Shown here: one piece after another, positions 17,959 through 26,285 of the stretch
How the letters are laid out: each line of letters starts with the position of its first letter
Position numbering within the stretch: position 1 is the first letter of the stretch
DNA from: Kibdelosporangium philippinense
GTDB lineage: Bacteria; Actinomycetota; Actinomycetes; Mycobacteriales; Pseudonocardiaceae
Direction of reading: 5' to 3'
NCBI RefSeq assembly: GCF_021390435.2
Contig: NZ_JAJVCN010000004.1
Coordinates: forward strand, 352,501 to 416,500
DNA: 64,000 bases
Notes under the pieces: generated by a model
What the model was told of the DNA's origin: nothing
Databases searched by the model: none
The model's input: only the letters and a program-made list of their open reading frames with translations
Program-made: the position numbers and the translations under genes

Positions 17959-19319
17959 CCACAGGGTTCGACGTCATCAACCCGGCCACAGAAGAGATCG
18001 TCGAGACAGTCCGGCCGACCTCCGCGGAGGAAACCGACGCGGCGATCGCCCGTGCGCACGCCGCGTGGCCAGCCTGGCGAGCGCTTGCTCCGGCTGACCG
18101 GGCCAGGTTGCTTCGGCGGTTCGCGTCCGCTGTGGACGCCGACATCGAAAACCTTGCCCAGCTGGAGGTCCGCAACGCCGGGCACACGATCGGCAACGCC
18201 CGCTGGGAAGCTGGCAACGTCCGTGACGTCATCGACTACTACTCGGCCGCGCCCGAGCGCTTGTTCGGCAGGCAGATCCCGGTGCCGGGCGGCGTGAACA
18301 TGACCTTTGCCGAGCCCCTCGGCGTGGTCGGCGTGATCGTGCCGTGGAACTTCCCGATGCCGATCGCAGGCTGGGGTTTCGCGCCCGCGTTGGCCGCGGG
18401 CAACACGGTGGTGTTGAAGCCCGCCGAGCTGACGCCGTTGACCGCCATCCGAATCGGCGAACTGGCCCGTTCCGCTGGTATCCCCGAGGACGTCCTGCAG
18501 ATCCTGCCAGGCAAGGGATCTGTTGTCGGGCAACGGTTCGTCGAGCATCCACTGGTCCGCAAGATCGTGTTCACCGGCTCGACCGACGTTGGCAAATCGA
18601 TCATGGCAGGCTGCGCTCGCCAGGTGAAGCGGGTAACGCTGGAGCTGGGCGGAAAGAACGCGAACATCGTCTTCGCCGACGCCGACTTGGAGAAAGCAGC
18701 AGCCACGGCACCGTACGGCGTGTTCGACAACGCGGGTCAGGACTGCTGCGCGCGATCCCGGATCCTCGTGCAGCGCAGCGTTTACGACCGGTTCATGGAA
18801 CTTCTCGAACCAGCGGTGAAAGGTGTCGTCGTCGGCGATCCCGGTCTGCCGGAGACAGAAATGGGACCGCTGATCTCGGCGGCGCATCGGTCGTCGGTGG
18901 CGTCCTATGTGCCCAGTGACGCCCCGGTGGCGTTCCGTGGCAGCGCGCCGACCGGCCCAGGCTTCTGGTTCCCGCCAACGGTTCTAGCCCCGGTGTCGCC
19001 TTCGGACAAGGTGGTGACCGAAGAGGTCTTCGGCCCGGTGGTCGCCGTGCTAACGTTCGATGACGAGGAAGAGGCAGTGCGGCTGGCCAACGACACCGAG
19101 TATGGCCTGTCCGGCTCGATCTGGACGCGAGACGTCGGACGCGCGCTGCGCGTGTCGCGCGGGGTCGAAGCGGGCAACCTGTCCGTCAACTCCCACTCGT
19201 CGGTGCGGTATTGGACGCCCTTCGGTGGCTTCAAGCAGTCCGGCCTCGGCAGGGAGCTCGGGCCGGACGCGGTCGCGGCGTTCACCGAGACCAAGAACGT
19301 GTTCATTGCCAACGACTGA
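17955..19319 (+). CDS. aldehyde dehydrogenase (gamma-glutamyl aldehyde step)
   Basis: A 454-residue NAD(P)-dependent aldehyde dehydrogenase starting at GTG 17955. Cofactor-site segment GVIVPWNFPMPIAGWGFAPALAAGNTVVLKPAELTP is followed by FTGSTDVGKSIM, catalytic Glu in LELGGKNANIVFADAD and catalytic Cys in FDNAGQDCCARSR. The C-terminus EVFGPVVAVLTF is typical. Inside the operon it would oxidise the aldehyde made from gamma-glutamylethanolamide. It is a little shorter than the usual 480-500 residues. Confidence 0.9.
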   Translation: MTTGFDVINPATEEIVETVRPTSAEETDAAIARAHAAWPAWRALAPADRARLLRRFASAVDADIENLAQLEVRNAGHTIGNARWEAGNVRDVIDYYSAAPERLFGRQIPVPGGVNMTFAEPLGVVGVIVPWNFPMPIAGWGFAPALAAGNTVVLKPAELTPLTAIRIGELARSAGIPEDVLQILPGKGSVVGQRFVEHPLVRKIVFTGSTDVGKSIMAGCARQVKRVTLELGGKNANIVFADADLEKAAATAPYGVFDNAGQDCCARSRILVQRSVYDRFMELLEPAVKGVVVGDPGLPETEMGPLISAAHRSSVASYVPSDAPVAFRGSAPTGPGFWFPPTVLAPVSPSDKVVTEEVFGPVVAVLTFDDEEEAVRLANDTEYGLSGSIWTRDVGRALRVSRGVEAGNLSVNSHSSVRYWTPFGGFKQSGLGRELGPDAVAAFTETKNVFIAND

Positions 19320-19328
19320 GGAGCTTGA

Positions 19329-20090
19329 ATGAGGTTGCAGGACCGGGTCGCGGTTGTCACCGGAGGCGGCAGTGGCATCGGCCTTGCGTCAGTGCGGCGC
19401 CTGGCCAGCGAAGGCGCGAAGGTAGTAGTCGCCGACATTGACACGGACACCGGAAAAGCAGCGGCGGAAGAAGTAGACGGCCTGTTCGTCCGAACGGACG
19501 TGACGGACAGAGTGCAAGTAGAAGCCCTCTTCCAGTCCGCAGTGGACACATACGGAAGTCTCGACATCGCCTTCAACAACGCGGGAATCTCGCCGCCGGA
19601 AGACGAGTCCATTTTGAACACCGAGCCGGACGTCTGGCAGCGAGTGCAGACGGTGAACGTGAACTCGGTCTACCTGTGCTGCAAGGCTGCGATTCCGCAC
19701 ATGCAGCGCCAAGGAAAAGGCTCGATCATCAACACGGCGTCCTTTGTGGCCGTGATGGGCGCGGCGACATCGCAGATCTCCTACAGTGCCTCAAAAGGCG
19801 CGGTACTGGCGATGACCCGAGAGCTGGGAGTCCAGTTCGCCCGCGAAGGCATCCGCATCAACGCCCTGTGCCCAGGGCCGGTGAACACGCCCTTGTTGAA
19901 GGAACTGTTCGCTTCGGACTCCGAACGTGCCCAGCGCCGTTTGGTCCACGTGCCGATGGGTCGTTTCGCCGAACCAGAGGAAATCGCGGCCGCGGTGGCA
20001 TTCCTGGCAAGCGACGACTCGTCATTCATGACCGCGTCCAGCTTCTTGGTCGACGGAGGCATCAGCTCGGCGTACGTGACTCCGATGTAA
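19329..20090 (+). CDS. SDR-family oxidoreductase
   Basis: A 253-residue classical short-chain dehydrogenase. The cofactor motif is TGGGSGIG, then NNAG, catalytic Ser/Tyr/Lys in INTASFVAVMGAATSQISYSASKGA, and the PGPVNTPL loop. GAGGAG precedes the ATG and it starts nine bases after the ALDH stop. An alcohol-oxidising step is needed to turn gamma-glutamylethanolamide into its aldehyde, and this enzyme is the candidate. That role is inference. Confidence 0.88.
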   Translation: MRLQDRVAVVTGGGSGIGLASVRRLASEGAKVVVADIDTDTGKAAAEEVDGLFVRTDVTDRVQVEALFQSAVDTYGSLDIAFNNAGISPPEDESILNTEPDVWQRVQTVNVNSVYLCCKAAIPHMQRQGKGSIINTASFVAVMGAATSQISYSASKGAVLAMTRELGVQFAREGIRINALCPGPVNTPLLKELFASDSERAQRRLVHVPMGRFAEPEEIAAAVAFLASDDSSFMTASSFLVDGGISSAYVTPM

Positions 20091-20103
20091 GGTCCTTCGC
20101 GCA

Positions 20104-20176
20104 GGCCAGGTAGCGCAGAGGTCGTCGCGTCTCGACGTCATCGGGAAAGACGCTGGTTCGAATCCAGCCCTGGCCT
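20104..20176 (+). tRNA. tRNA-like sequence, anticodon GTC (Asp-like), probably non-canonical
   Basis: A complete cloverleaf can be drawn. The acceptor GGCCAGG/CCTGGCC pairs perfectly, the D arm is GCG/CGC, the anticodon stem is TCTCG/CGGGA with one G-T pair, the variable loop has five bases, and the T arm is GCTGG-TTCGAAT-CCAGC. The anticodon loop ACGTCAT reads GTC, but position 33 is C instead of the near-universal T and no CCA is encoded. The D arm TAGCGCAGAGGTCGTCGC is identical to the next copy 111 bases on. A pseudo-tRNA or a tRNA-like regulatory RNA is more likely than a working tRNA-Asp. Confidence 0.6.
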
Positions 20177-20210
20177 GCGCTTCGGCTTCACCCACGCGCT
20201 ACCCTTCCCG

Positions 20211-20289
20211 CGCGGATTGGGTAGCGCAGAGGTCGTCGCTCCGCTTTGCCCAAGCGGAGGACGCTGGTTCGATTCCAGCAGACCCCGCG
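20211..20289 (+). tRNA. tRNA-like sequence, anticodon GCC (Gly-like), degenerate acceptor
   Basis: It shares the D arm TAGCGCAGAGGTCGTCGC and T arm GCTGG-TTCGATT-CCAGC with the copy at 20104. It has a perfect anticodon stem CCGCT/AGCGG with loop TTGCCCA (anticodon GCC, C at position 37). The acceptor does not pair in register; instead CGCGG (20211-20215) pairs with CCGCG (20285-20289) outside it. The following zinc-ribbon gene starts at its 3' edge. The antisense frame with ESNQRPPLGQSG is the usual false ORF over such sequences. Confidence 0.55.
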
Positions 20290-21504
20290 TGATCGATGAC
20301 GGGGAATTCGAGGCGTGCTTGGCCATGCTGGCCCAGGTGCGTGCGTTGCCGGTTGATCACCCGCAGCGGCTGGCGATGGAGCGGGCCGTCGACGGCTTCG
20401 TCAAGGACAGCAAACGCCGTCGTACCAGCGAACGGCGCCGCAAGTCGGCTGCCGCCGACCGGGCCCTGATCGCGCAGACAAGCATGGGCGCCACCGATCG
20501 GGTCGAGGATGTTTCAGTCTCTGCCGACGGTATCGGCGGCATCTTGAAGCGCAGCAAACAGTGTTATGTCTGCAAGGCGCCGTACTTCGAGCTCGATGCG
20601 TTCTACCAGTGGATGTGCCCGGACTGTGCTGGGGAGAACCGGGAGCGGCGGGAGGCTTCCGCTGACTTGGCTGGGCGGCGGGCGTTTGTCACCGGTGGGC
20701 GGGTGAAGATCGGGTTTCATCTTGTCCGGATGCTTGTTCGGGATGGCGCCGAAGTCTTTGTCACCACTCGGTTTCCCGGAGATGCGGCGCGGAGGTTCGC
20801 TGCTGACGCTGTCCTTGGGCAAGCGCTTGATCGGGTTCATATCATCGGTATCGATTTGCGGGATCCTTGTCAGGTTGTTGGTCTGACGGAGAAACTTCGG
20901 GCTGATGGCGAGCCGTTGGATATTCTGATCAACAATGCCGCGCAGACCGTTGAGCGTCCAGCGTGGACTTACGCGCAACTCATCGAGGCTGAGGTGCGGG
21001 AGACGCGGTTGAGCATTGACGCCGCTCCTGGTTTTCAGCCCGCGCTGCCTGATCCGGGATTGGCTGCGGTTCTTGGTGATGAATTGGTTGACGCGAGTGG
21101 ATTGTTGGTTGATCCGGCGTCGCGGAATTCGTGGACTGCCAGGCGTCGCGGTTCGCGCGCCGATACATTGTGAACGTTTCCGCGGCTGAGCGGTGGTTCG
21201 CGCGAAGTACAAGTCCGGCGCGCATCCGCATACCAATATGGCGAAAGCCGCGTTGAACATGCTCACCCGAACCAGCGCTGGAGACCTTGCGGCGCAGGGA
21301 ATTTATGTGACCAGCGTGGACACTGGGTGGATCACGGACGAGAACCCCACACCTACGAAGGAACGAATCGCTGACGAGGGCTGGCGGACACCGCTTGACG
21401 TGGTCGGCGGCGCTGCCCGGATCTACGACCCGATCGTGCGTGGCGAAGCTGGTGACCCGCCGTCGGGTGTGCTCCTCAAGGGCTACCGGGAGGTGGCGTG
21501 GTGA
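20289..21504 (+). pseudogene. zinc-ribbon SDR protein, broken by deletion and frameshifts
   Basis: The first part (20289-21173, from GTG) has a basic N-terminus, a zinc ribbon CYVCK...CPDC near residue 95, then an SDR domain (TGGRVKIGFHLVRMLVRDGAEVFVTTRFPGDA, LDILINNAAQTVERP). After NSWTAR the frame changes: FARRYIVNVSAAER continues in a second frame and KYKSGAHPHTNMAKAALNMLTRTSA in a third, to the stop at 21504. From the family pattern about 25 residues are also missing. The intact family is about 480 residues. It sits directly after two tRNA-like sequences and overlaps the LRR gene by three bases. Confidence 0.82.
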
Positions 21505-22564
21505 GTCTGGAACCGTTGCTTGCCTGGCTGCGTAGCGGCGAAGAGGCCTCGCGCCGCCTCGATTTCCCCATCGGCACTGCGTTGCCGGATGGGCGCCTTG
21601 ACTTGTGCAAGTCCAACCTTGGGCCGATTGGTGCGCAGTCTGTTGTGGACGCGTTGCCGCATGGTGGCCCGGTTCGGCATCTTTTGCTTGGTACCGACGG
21701 TTTGGGTGATGCTGGGGCGACCGCGGCGACTGAGGGCGCGTTGAAGGCTGGCCCCTCGACTGTCTACTTGGGATGAAATGGGATTGGTGAGGGCGGGTGT
21801 GTTCCATCGCGGAGCGGATCGTGGCATCGCCGGGAGTCGTTCGCGGACTGTGGTTGAAGCACAATCCCATTGGTGCTAAGGGAGTTCGCGCGATTGCTGA
21901 TCTGATCGCGACCGGGCATGCGCCCGCAACGATCGACCTTGTCCAAACAGGAATTGCGGCGCCGGTCCTCAGTGGCTTGGTTGATGCGCTCGCGTCAACT
22001 CGTGTGGTCAAGCGCTTGTTCCTGTCCGGTAATCATCTGGGTTCTGCCGATGTGCTCGGACGCCTGGTTTCGGACTGTGGCCTGGAGGAGTTGTATCTGT
22101 CGGCGTGTGGGCTTGGTGACAATGGCGCGCTGGTGCTTGCGTCAGGATTGAAACCAGGCATACGGCGCCTTTCCTTCGCAAGCAATAGAATCGGACCGTC
22201 GGCTGCTGTTGAAGTTGTTCGTGCTGCGGCTCTTTCTGGGGTTGAAGTTCTGGACATGGGTAGGGTCAAGACGGCTGGTGTGCTTGGCGCGGGCGACAAT
22301 CGGTTCGATGCCGTCGGTATCGCCGACGCTTTGTGTGCTTCCGCGCATCGGTTGTGGCACTTTGATTTTCGACACACCGGGATGGACAGCCGCGGTGCGC
22401 TGGCGTTGCTTGGCGGTGAGCGGAAAGATTCCAGTGCGACGCGATTCGTTCTTGGCGCTGGGATCGCGCGGCGAGTGAAACGCGAACTCGGGCAAATCGC
22501 CTTGGGGTTGCCGGAATTGTTGCCGCACTCGGATGTTGCCGCGATCAGGAGTGTTCACCGCTGA
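21501..22564 (+). pseudogene. leucine-rich-repeat (RNase-inhibitor-like) protein, frameshifted
   Basis: The first frame (21501-21776) has LRR-like segments (LDLCKSNLGPIGAQSVVDAL, HLLLGTDGLGDAGATA) and stops after VYLG. The next frame (21797-22564) continues with CSIAERIVASPGVVRGLWLKHNPIGAKG and further LRR units (LFLSGNHLGSADVLGRLVSD, LYLSACGLGDNGALVLASGL). At least one indel around 21770-21800 separates them. Start GTG 21501 overlaps the previous stop, so the pair was one operon. It has more relaxed codon use than its neighbours. Confidence 0.75.
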
Positions 22565-22576
22565 TAGCGTGGACGC

Positions 22577-23314
22577 ATGTCTTTTGATGGCAAGGTAGTT
22601 CTGATCACGGGTGGTACGGGCGCGCTCGCGCGGGCGATCCTCGACGCGTTCGTCAATGCTGGCGCTCAGGTCGTGCTGGCTGGACGTGACGCTTCCCGAC
22701 TCGCCGAAGCCGCGCAAGGCAAAGCGGATTGGGTGGAGGCGGACGTCACCAACCCCGACGATGTTGCCCGGATGGTGAACACCGTGGTGCAGCGGTACTC
22801 CCGGCTCGACGTTGCGGTGAATGCCGCAGGGGTGTTCGGCAAACCCGGGCCAGTGGCCTCTTTGGACGTTGAAACATGGACGTCGGTGGTGAACGTCAAC
22901 CTGACCGGCGTGTTCCTGTGCATGAAATACGAGATCGCTGCCATGAAGGACAACGGCGGCGGCGCCATCGTGAACCTGGCATCGAACATCGGCGCCCACG
23001 GCCGCCGTCCAGGACTGAGCGCCTACGCCAGTTCGAAGGCCGCGGTCAGCGTGCTCACCCAGACTGCCGCCCGCGAGTACATCGCGGACGGCATCCGGAT
23101 CAACGCGGTGAGCCCCGGGGCCAGCGACACCCCGATGTCCTACCGGCCGGGAGAGACCAAAGAGGACCGTGACGCCCGGGTCGCCTCAGCCGTGCCCGCT
23201 GGCCGTGTCAGCGACCCCGCTGAGGTCGCGGCGACCGTGCTCTGGCTCGCTTCGGACGAGGCAAGCTTCGTCGTTGGCCACGACCTCGTGGTGGATGGCG
23301 GCGCGACGGCGTGA
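22577..23314 (+). CDS. SDR-family oxidoreductase
   Basis: A 245-residue classical SDR starting at ATG 22577. Motifs are TGGTGALARAI (cofactor), NAAG, catalytic Ser in NLASNIGAHG, Tyr/Lys in YASSKAA, and PGASDTPM. It ends base-to-base with the convergent OsmC gene (TGA next to TCA at 23312-23317). Substrate unknown. It starts 12 bases after the broken LRR gene and may once have been cotranscribed with it. Confidence 0.88.
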   Translation: MSFDGKVVLITGGTGALARAILDAFVNAGAQVVLAGRDASRLAEAAQGKADWVEADVTNPDDVARMVNTVVQRYSRLDVAVNAAGVFGKPGPVASLDVETWTSVVNVNLTGVFLCMKYEIAAMKDNGGGAIVNLASNIGAHGRRPGLSAYASSKAAVSVLTQTAAREYIADGIRINAVSPGASDTPMSYRPGETKEDRDARVASAVPAGRVSDPAEVAATVLWLASDEASFVVGHDLVVDGGATA

Positions 23315-23722
23315 TCAGGCGAAAGTGACGGTAACCGGCGTGCCGGGTTCCACCGAGTGACTGACCGTGCACGTGAGCTCGACGGCCTTGGCGACAAGCT
23401 TGATCAGCTTTGCCTGCTCGGCCTCGCTGAGCGACGAGGCGTCGATGTCGAACTTGGTGTCGACGCTCGTGACGCGGTCGGCTTCCTCGTCCTTTTCGGC
23501 TGTGACGACCATGTCGAGAGGGGCGTCCTCGCCGAGCCTGCGGGTGACGATGCTGTCGGCTGACAGGGTCGCGCATGCCCCGAGCGCGGCCATCAGCAGT
23601 TCGACCGGGGAGAAGTCCGCGCCGTCCTGCGAACGGCCGATGGTGATCTCGGCGCCGCGGGCGTTGGTGGCGACGAACTTGGCCGGTGCGGCCCGCCGGA
23701 TCTGGACCGGGGTCGGGTTCAT
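23315..23722 (-). CDS. OsmC-family peroxiredoxin
   Basis: A 135-residue protein. I chose ATG 23722 because GGGAG lies eight bases upstream; ATG 23737 is possible. The two conserved OsmC cysteines appear in ALGACATLSAD and LTCTVSHSVE, and Glu in SPVELLMAALG. The family reduces organic hydroperoxides using a thiol pair. It is divergent from the permease at 23810. Confidence 0.88.
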   Translation of the reverse strand: MNPTPVQIRRAAPAKFVATNARGAEITIGRSQDGADFSPVELLMAALGACATLSADSIVTRRLGEDAPLDMVVTAEKDEEADRVTSVDTKFDIDASSLSEAEQAKLIKLVAKAVELTCTVSHSVEPGTPVTVTFA

Positions 23723-23809
23723 GGAACGTACTCCCATCAGGTGGTCATCGGTGGCCTCACCGCGTCGAACGTGGTGAGGTCCGAACATGTTCCACCAACA
23801 GGGGGCACA

Positions 23810-25102
23810 GTGAGCGAGATCCCCACCCTCAAACGCACACTGACTCTACGTGACCTGATCGTCTACGGTCTGCTGTTCATCGGGCCGCTGGCGCCGGTCG
23901 GCGTGTTCGGCGTCCTCGACGGGCGCAGCGGTGGCGCGGTCGCACTGGTCTACCTGATCGCCACGATCGCCATGGGGCTGACTGCGTACTCGTACGCGAC
24001 GATGTCGGCGGAGATCCCCAAAGCGGGCTCCGTGTTCTCGTATGCCTCGGCGGGTCTTGGCAAGACGGCCGGGTTCTTCGCCGGGTGGCTCGTGCTGCTG
24101 GATTACCTGCTGATCCCGAGCGTCGCTTATCTGTTCACCGGGATCGCGACGAATGCGTTGGTGTCCTCGATCCCGATCTGGCTCGCGACTGGTGTGGCGA
24201 TCCTGGTGACGACCGCGGTGAACCTTCTTGACGTTCGGCTGGCCGCGGTCGTTGGTTTCGTTGTGCTTGTCGTCGAGATCGTGTTGTTGGCTGTTTTTGT
24301 CGTTGCTGCCGTGGCGGTGTTGGTTTCCGAGGGCGCCCAACGGCCGTGGTTGTCGCCGTTCACTGGTGTGGCTGGGTTCGACACCACGGCTGTGATCGGC
24401 GCGGTGTCGGTCGCGGTGCTGTCGTACCTCGGCTTTGACGCGATTGCTTCCTTCGCTGAGGAGAACGTGGGGCCGAGCCGAATTGTCGGGCGTGCGACGC
24501 TGTTCTGCCTTGTGCTGGCCGGGGTTTTGTTTGTGGTTCAGACGTATCTCGGTGCTTTGCTGACACCGGTTGATCCTTCTGGACCTGACGGTCAGGTTTT
24601 CTATGAAATGCTGCGTTCGAGTATTGGTCCATGGCTGGCGGTGATGATCACGACTGTCAAAGCCATCGGGCCTGCTTTCTCGGCGATGGTGGCGCAGGCC
24701 GCGGTTGGCCGTCTGCTCTACAGCATGGCCCGTGAGTCTCGGCTGCCTCGGCAACTGGCCTCAGTGGACAGTCGTACCAAGACGCCGTGGACGGCGATCT
24801 TGGTTTCCGCTGCGGTTACGTTGGTGATCGCGGTTTGGGCTGCCGGTCGTGATGACGGCCTGGACATCCTCGTGTCGATTGTGGACGTTGGCGCGCTGGC
24901 CGCTTTTACATTGCTGCACTTGTCGGTGATTGGCTATTTTCGGGGCAGGTACAGGGTTTTCGCGCACCTTGTGGTGCCGGTTGTTGGCGCCCTGGTGATG
25001 ATTGCGGTGCTGGCTTTGTCGAGCACGACAGCGCTGATCGTCGGCGCGATCTGGCTGGCCGTGGGGATTGTCGTCGGTACCCTTACTTCGTCGACGGGGT
25101 GA
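23810..25102 (+). CDS. APC-family amino acid permease
   Basis: A 430-residue membrane protein starting at GTG 23810 after GGGGG. About 12 hydrophobic segments are visible. The first helix region LRDLIVYGLLFIGPLAPVGVFGVLDGRSGG and FAEENVGPSRIVGRATLFC match the amino acid-polyamine-organocation family. The substrate cannot be read. The 3' end overlaps the convergent response regulator by 20 bases. Confidence 0.87.
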   Translation: MSEIPTLKRTLTLRDLIVYGLLFIGPLAPVGVFGVLDGRSGGAVALVYLIATIAMGLTAYSYATMSAEIPKAGSVFSYASAGLGKTAGFFAGWLVLLDYLLIPSVAYLFTGIATNALVSSIPIWLATGVAILVTTAVNLLDVRLAAVVGFVVLVVEIVLLAVFVVAAVAVLVSEGAQRPWLSPFTGVAGFDTTAVIGAVSVAVLSYLGFDAIASFAEENVGPSRIVGRATLFCLVLAGVLFVVQTYLGALLTPVDPSGPDGQVFYEMLRSSIGPWLAVMITTVKAIGPAFSAMVAQAAVGRLLYSMARESRLPRQLASVDSRTKTPWTAILVSAAVTLVIAVWAAGRDDGLDILVSIVDVGALAAFTLLHLSVIGYFRGRYRVFAHLVVPVVGALVMIAVLALSSTTALIVGAIWLAVGIVVGTLTSSTG

Positions 25103-25739
25103 TGAGGGCGGTTTCGTAGGCGACGATGACGAGTTGGGCGCGGTCGCGGGCTTGGAGTTTGGACAGCAAACGGCTGACGTGCGTCTTCACTGTCGCCAGG
25201 CCGACGTGGAGGTGCTCGGCGATCTCGGTGTTGGACAGGCCGCGGGCGATCAAGGCGAGGACTTCGCGCTCGCGGTCCGTGACACCTTCGAGTTCGCGGG
25301 CGGGGACGTTCGCTGGCTCCGGGCGGTTGGTGAACTCGGCGATCAGACGTCGGGTCACGGTCGGGGCCAGCAGGCTTTCGCCCGCGGCGATGATCCGGAT
25401 CGCCGACAGCAGGTCCGCGGGCGGGGTGTCTTTCAACAGGAAGCCGCTTGCCCCGGCGCGCAGGGCGCCGTAGACATACGAGTCCAAGTCGAACGTTGTG
25501 AGCATCAGGACTCGAGTGTTTGTCGAGGCGCAGATCTGCCTGGTCGCCTCGATGCCGTCCATCTCGGGCATCCGGACGTCCATCAGCGCGACGTCGGGTT
25601 GTTCGCGGCGGACGAGTTCGATCGCCTCGATGCCATTGCCCGCCTCGCCGACACTTCGCAGGCCGTCGGCGGTGTCGATGAGCATCCGGAAGCTGCCGCG
25701 CAGCAGCGCCTGATCATCAGCGACGACAACACGGATCAC
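25083..25739 (-). CDS. NarL/FixJ-type response regulator
   Basis: A 218-residue protein. The receiver domain has the acidic pair DD at residues 8-9, phospho-Asp in VALMDVRMPEMDG and Lys in FLLKDTPPADLL. The C-terminal LuxR HTH is TDREREVLALIARGLSNTEIAEHLHVGLATVKTHVSRLLSKL. Its likely partner kinase is at 26286-27461 on the same strand, but 546 bases of repeat-bearing DNA separate them, so they may not share one transcript. Confidence 0.92.
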   Translation of the reverse strand: MIRVVVADDQALLRGSFRMLIDTADGLRSVGEAGNGIEAIELVRREQPDVALMDVRMPEMDGIEATRQICASTNTRVLMLTTFDLDSYVYGALRAGASGFLLKDTPPADLLSAIRIIAAGESLLAPTVTRRLIAEFTNRPEPANVPARELEGVTDREREVLALIARGLSNTEIAEHLHVGLATVKTHVSRLLSKLQARDRAQLVIVAYETALITPSTK

Positions 25740-25774
25740 AGCAGCACTCCTGAGGCATGACGTTGTTCATTGGT

Positions 25775-25889
25775 GTGTCCACCATTCCAGCACTCCGTGT
25801 CCACCTTTGCGACACACCGAGTTGCACTTTGCGGCACCGTGAGATGTCCGTTCCAGCAGGGTGAGTTGGCACGTTGCGACACGGTGAGC
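25775..25889. repeat. intergenic GTGTCCACC repeat element, copy 2
   Basis: It starts with GTGTCCACCATTCCAGCAC, then a second GTGTCCACC unit followed by TTTGCGACACACCGA, TGCACTTTGC and GGCACCGTGAGAT. Forward modules match 8371-8412 and the first unit matches the reverse strand of 8463-8484. The order differs between copies, so the element is modular. It lies upstream of the start of no + strand gene and downstream of the kinase. Confidence 0.7.
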
Positions 25890-26285
25890 CCGGGTTGAGG
25901 GACCGGGGCGCTATGCCGTAGGCGGCCATTTCTGGGAGACGCGGCGCCCCTGTGTCGCCTGGTGGCGTGGGGAGCTGTGGGTGGCCAGCGGAGGCTGGTG
26001 GGTGGGCGTGGCTGGGCAATGGGTGAAAGAAATGGTTCGTGGGATGGGCTGTGTGTAGGGAGCGGGCGATCTCCGGTGGTTTGGGGGTGGGATGAGCATG
26101 GCAAGCTCCCGACGGGCTGGTGGCGTCGGTGACTGGGGAACCTGGGGATGGCCGTGCTTGGGGGAGTGGCCGACGTGGGGTGGCTGGTGGTGTGGGTGAG
26201 TTGTGGGCATGCGAAGGAATTCGCTGGGATGGCGGCTGATGTGGCATGCAGGTGAAACCCATAACTGCGGCCGTGCCTGCTGTGG
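25890..26285. other. G-rich non-coding stretch between kinase and regulator
   Basis: Strongly G-rich on the + strand, with runs such as TGGTGGGTGGGCGTGGCTGGG. Frames open across it on the minus strand are Pro/His/Ser-rich with no homology pattern. I see no gene, tRNA or clear promoter. G-run spacing could allow quadruplexes. It probably grew by insertion between a kinase-regulator pair that is normally adjacent. Confidence 0.5.

Noticed and set aside
20138..20326. Minus-strand frame with ESNQRPPLGQSGATTSALPNP
   Set aside because: This is the well-known antisense translation of tRNA sequence and overlaps the tRNA-like genes.
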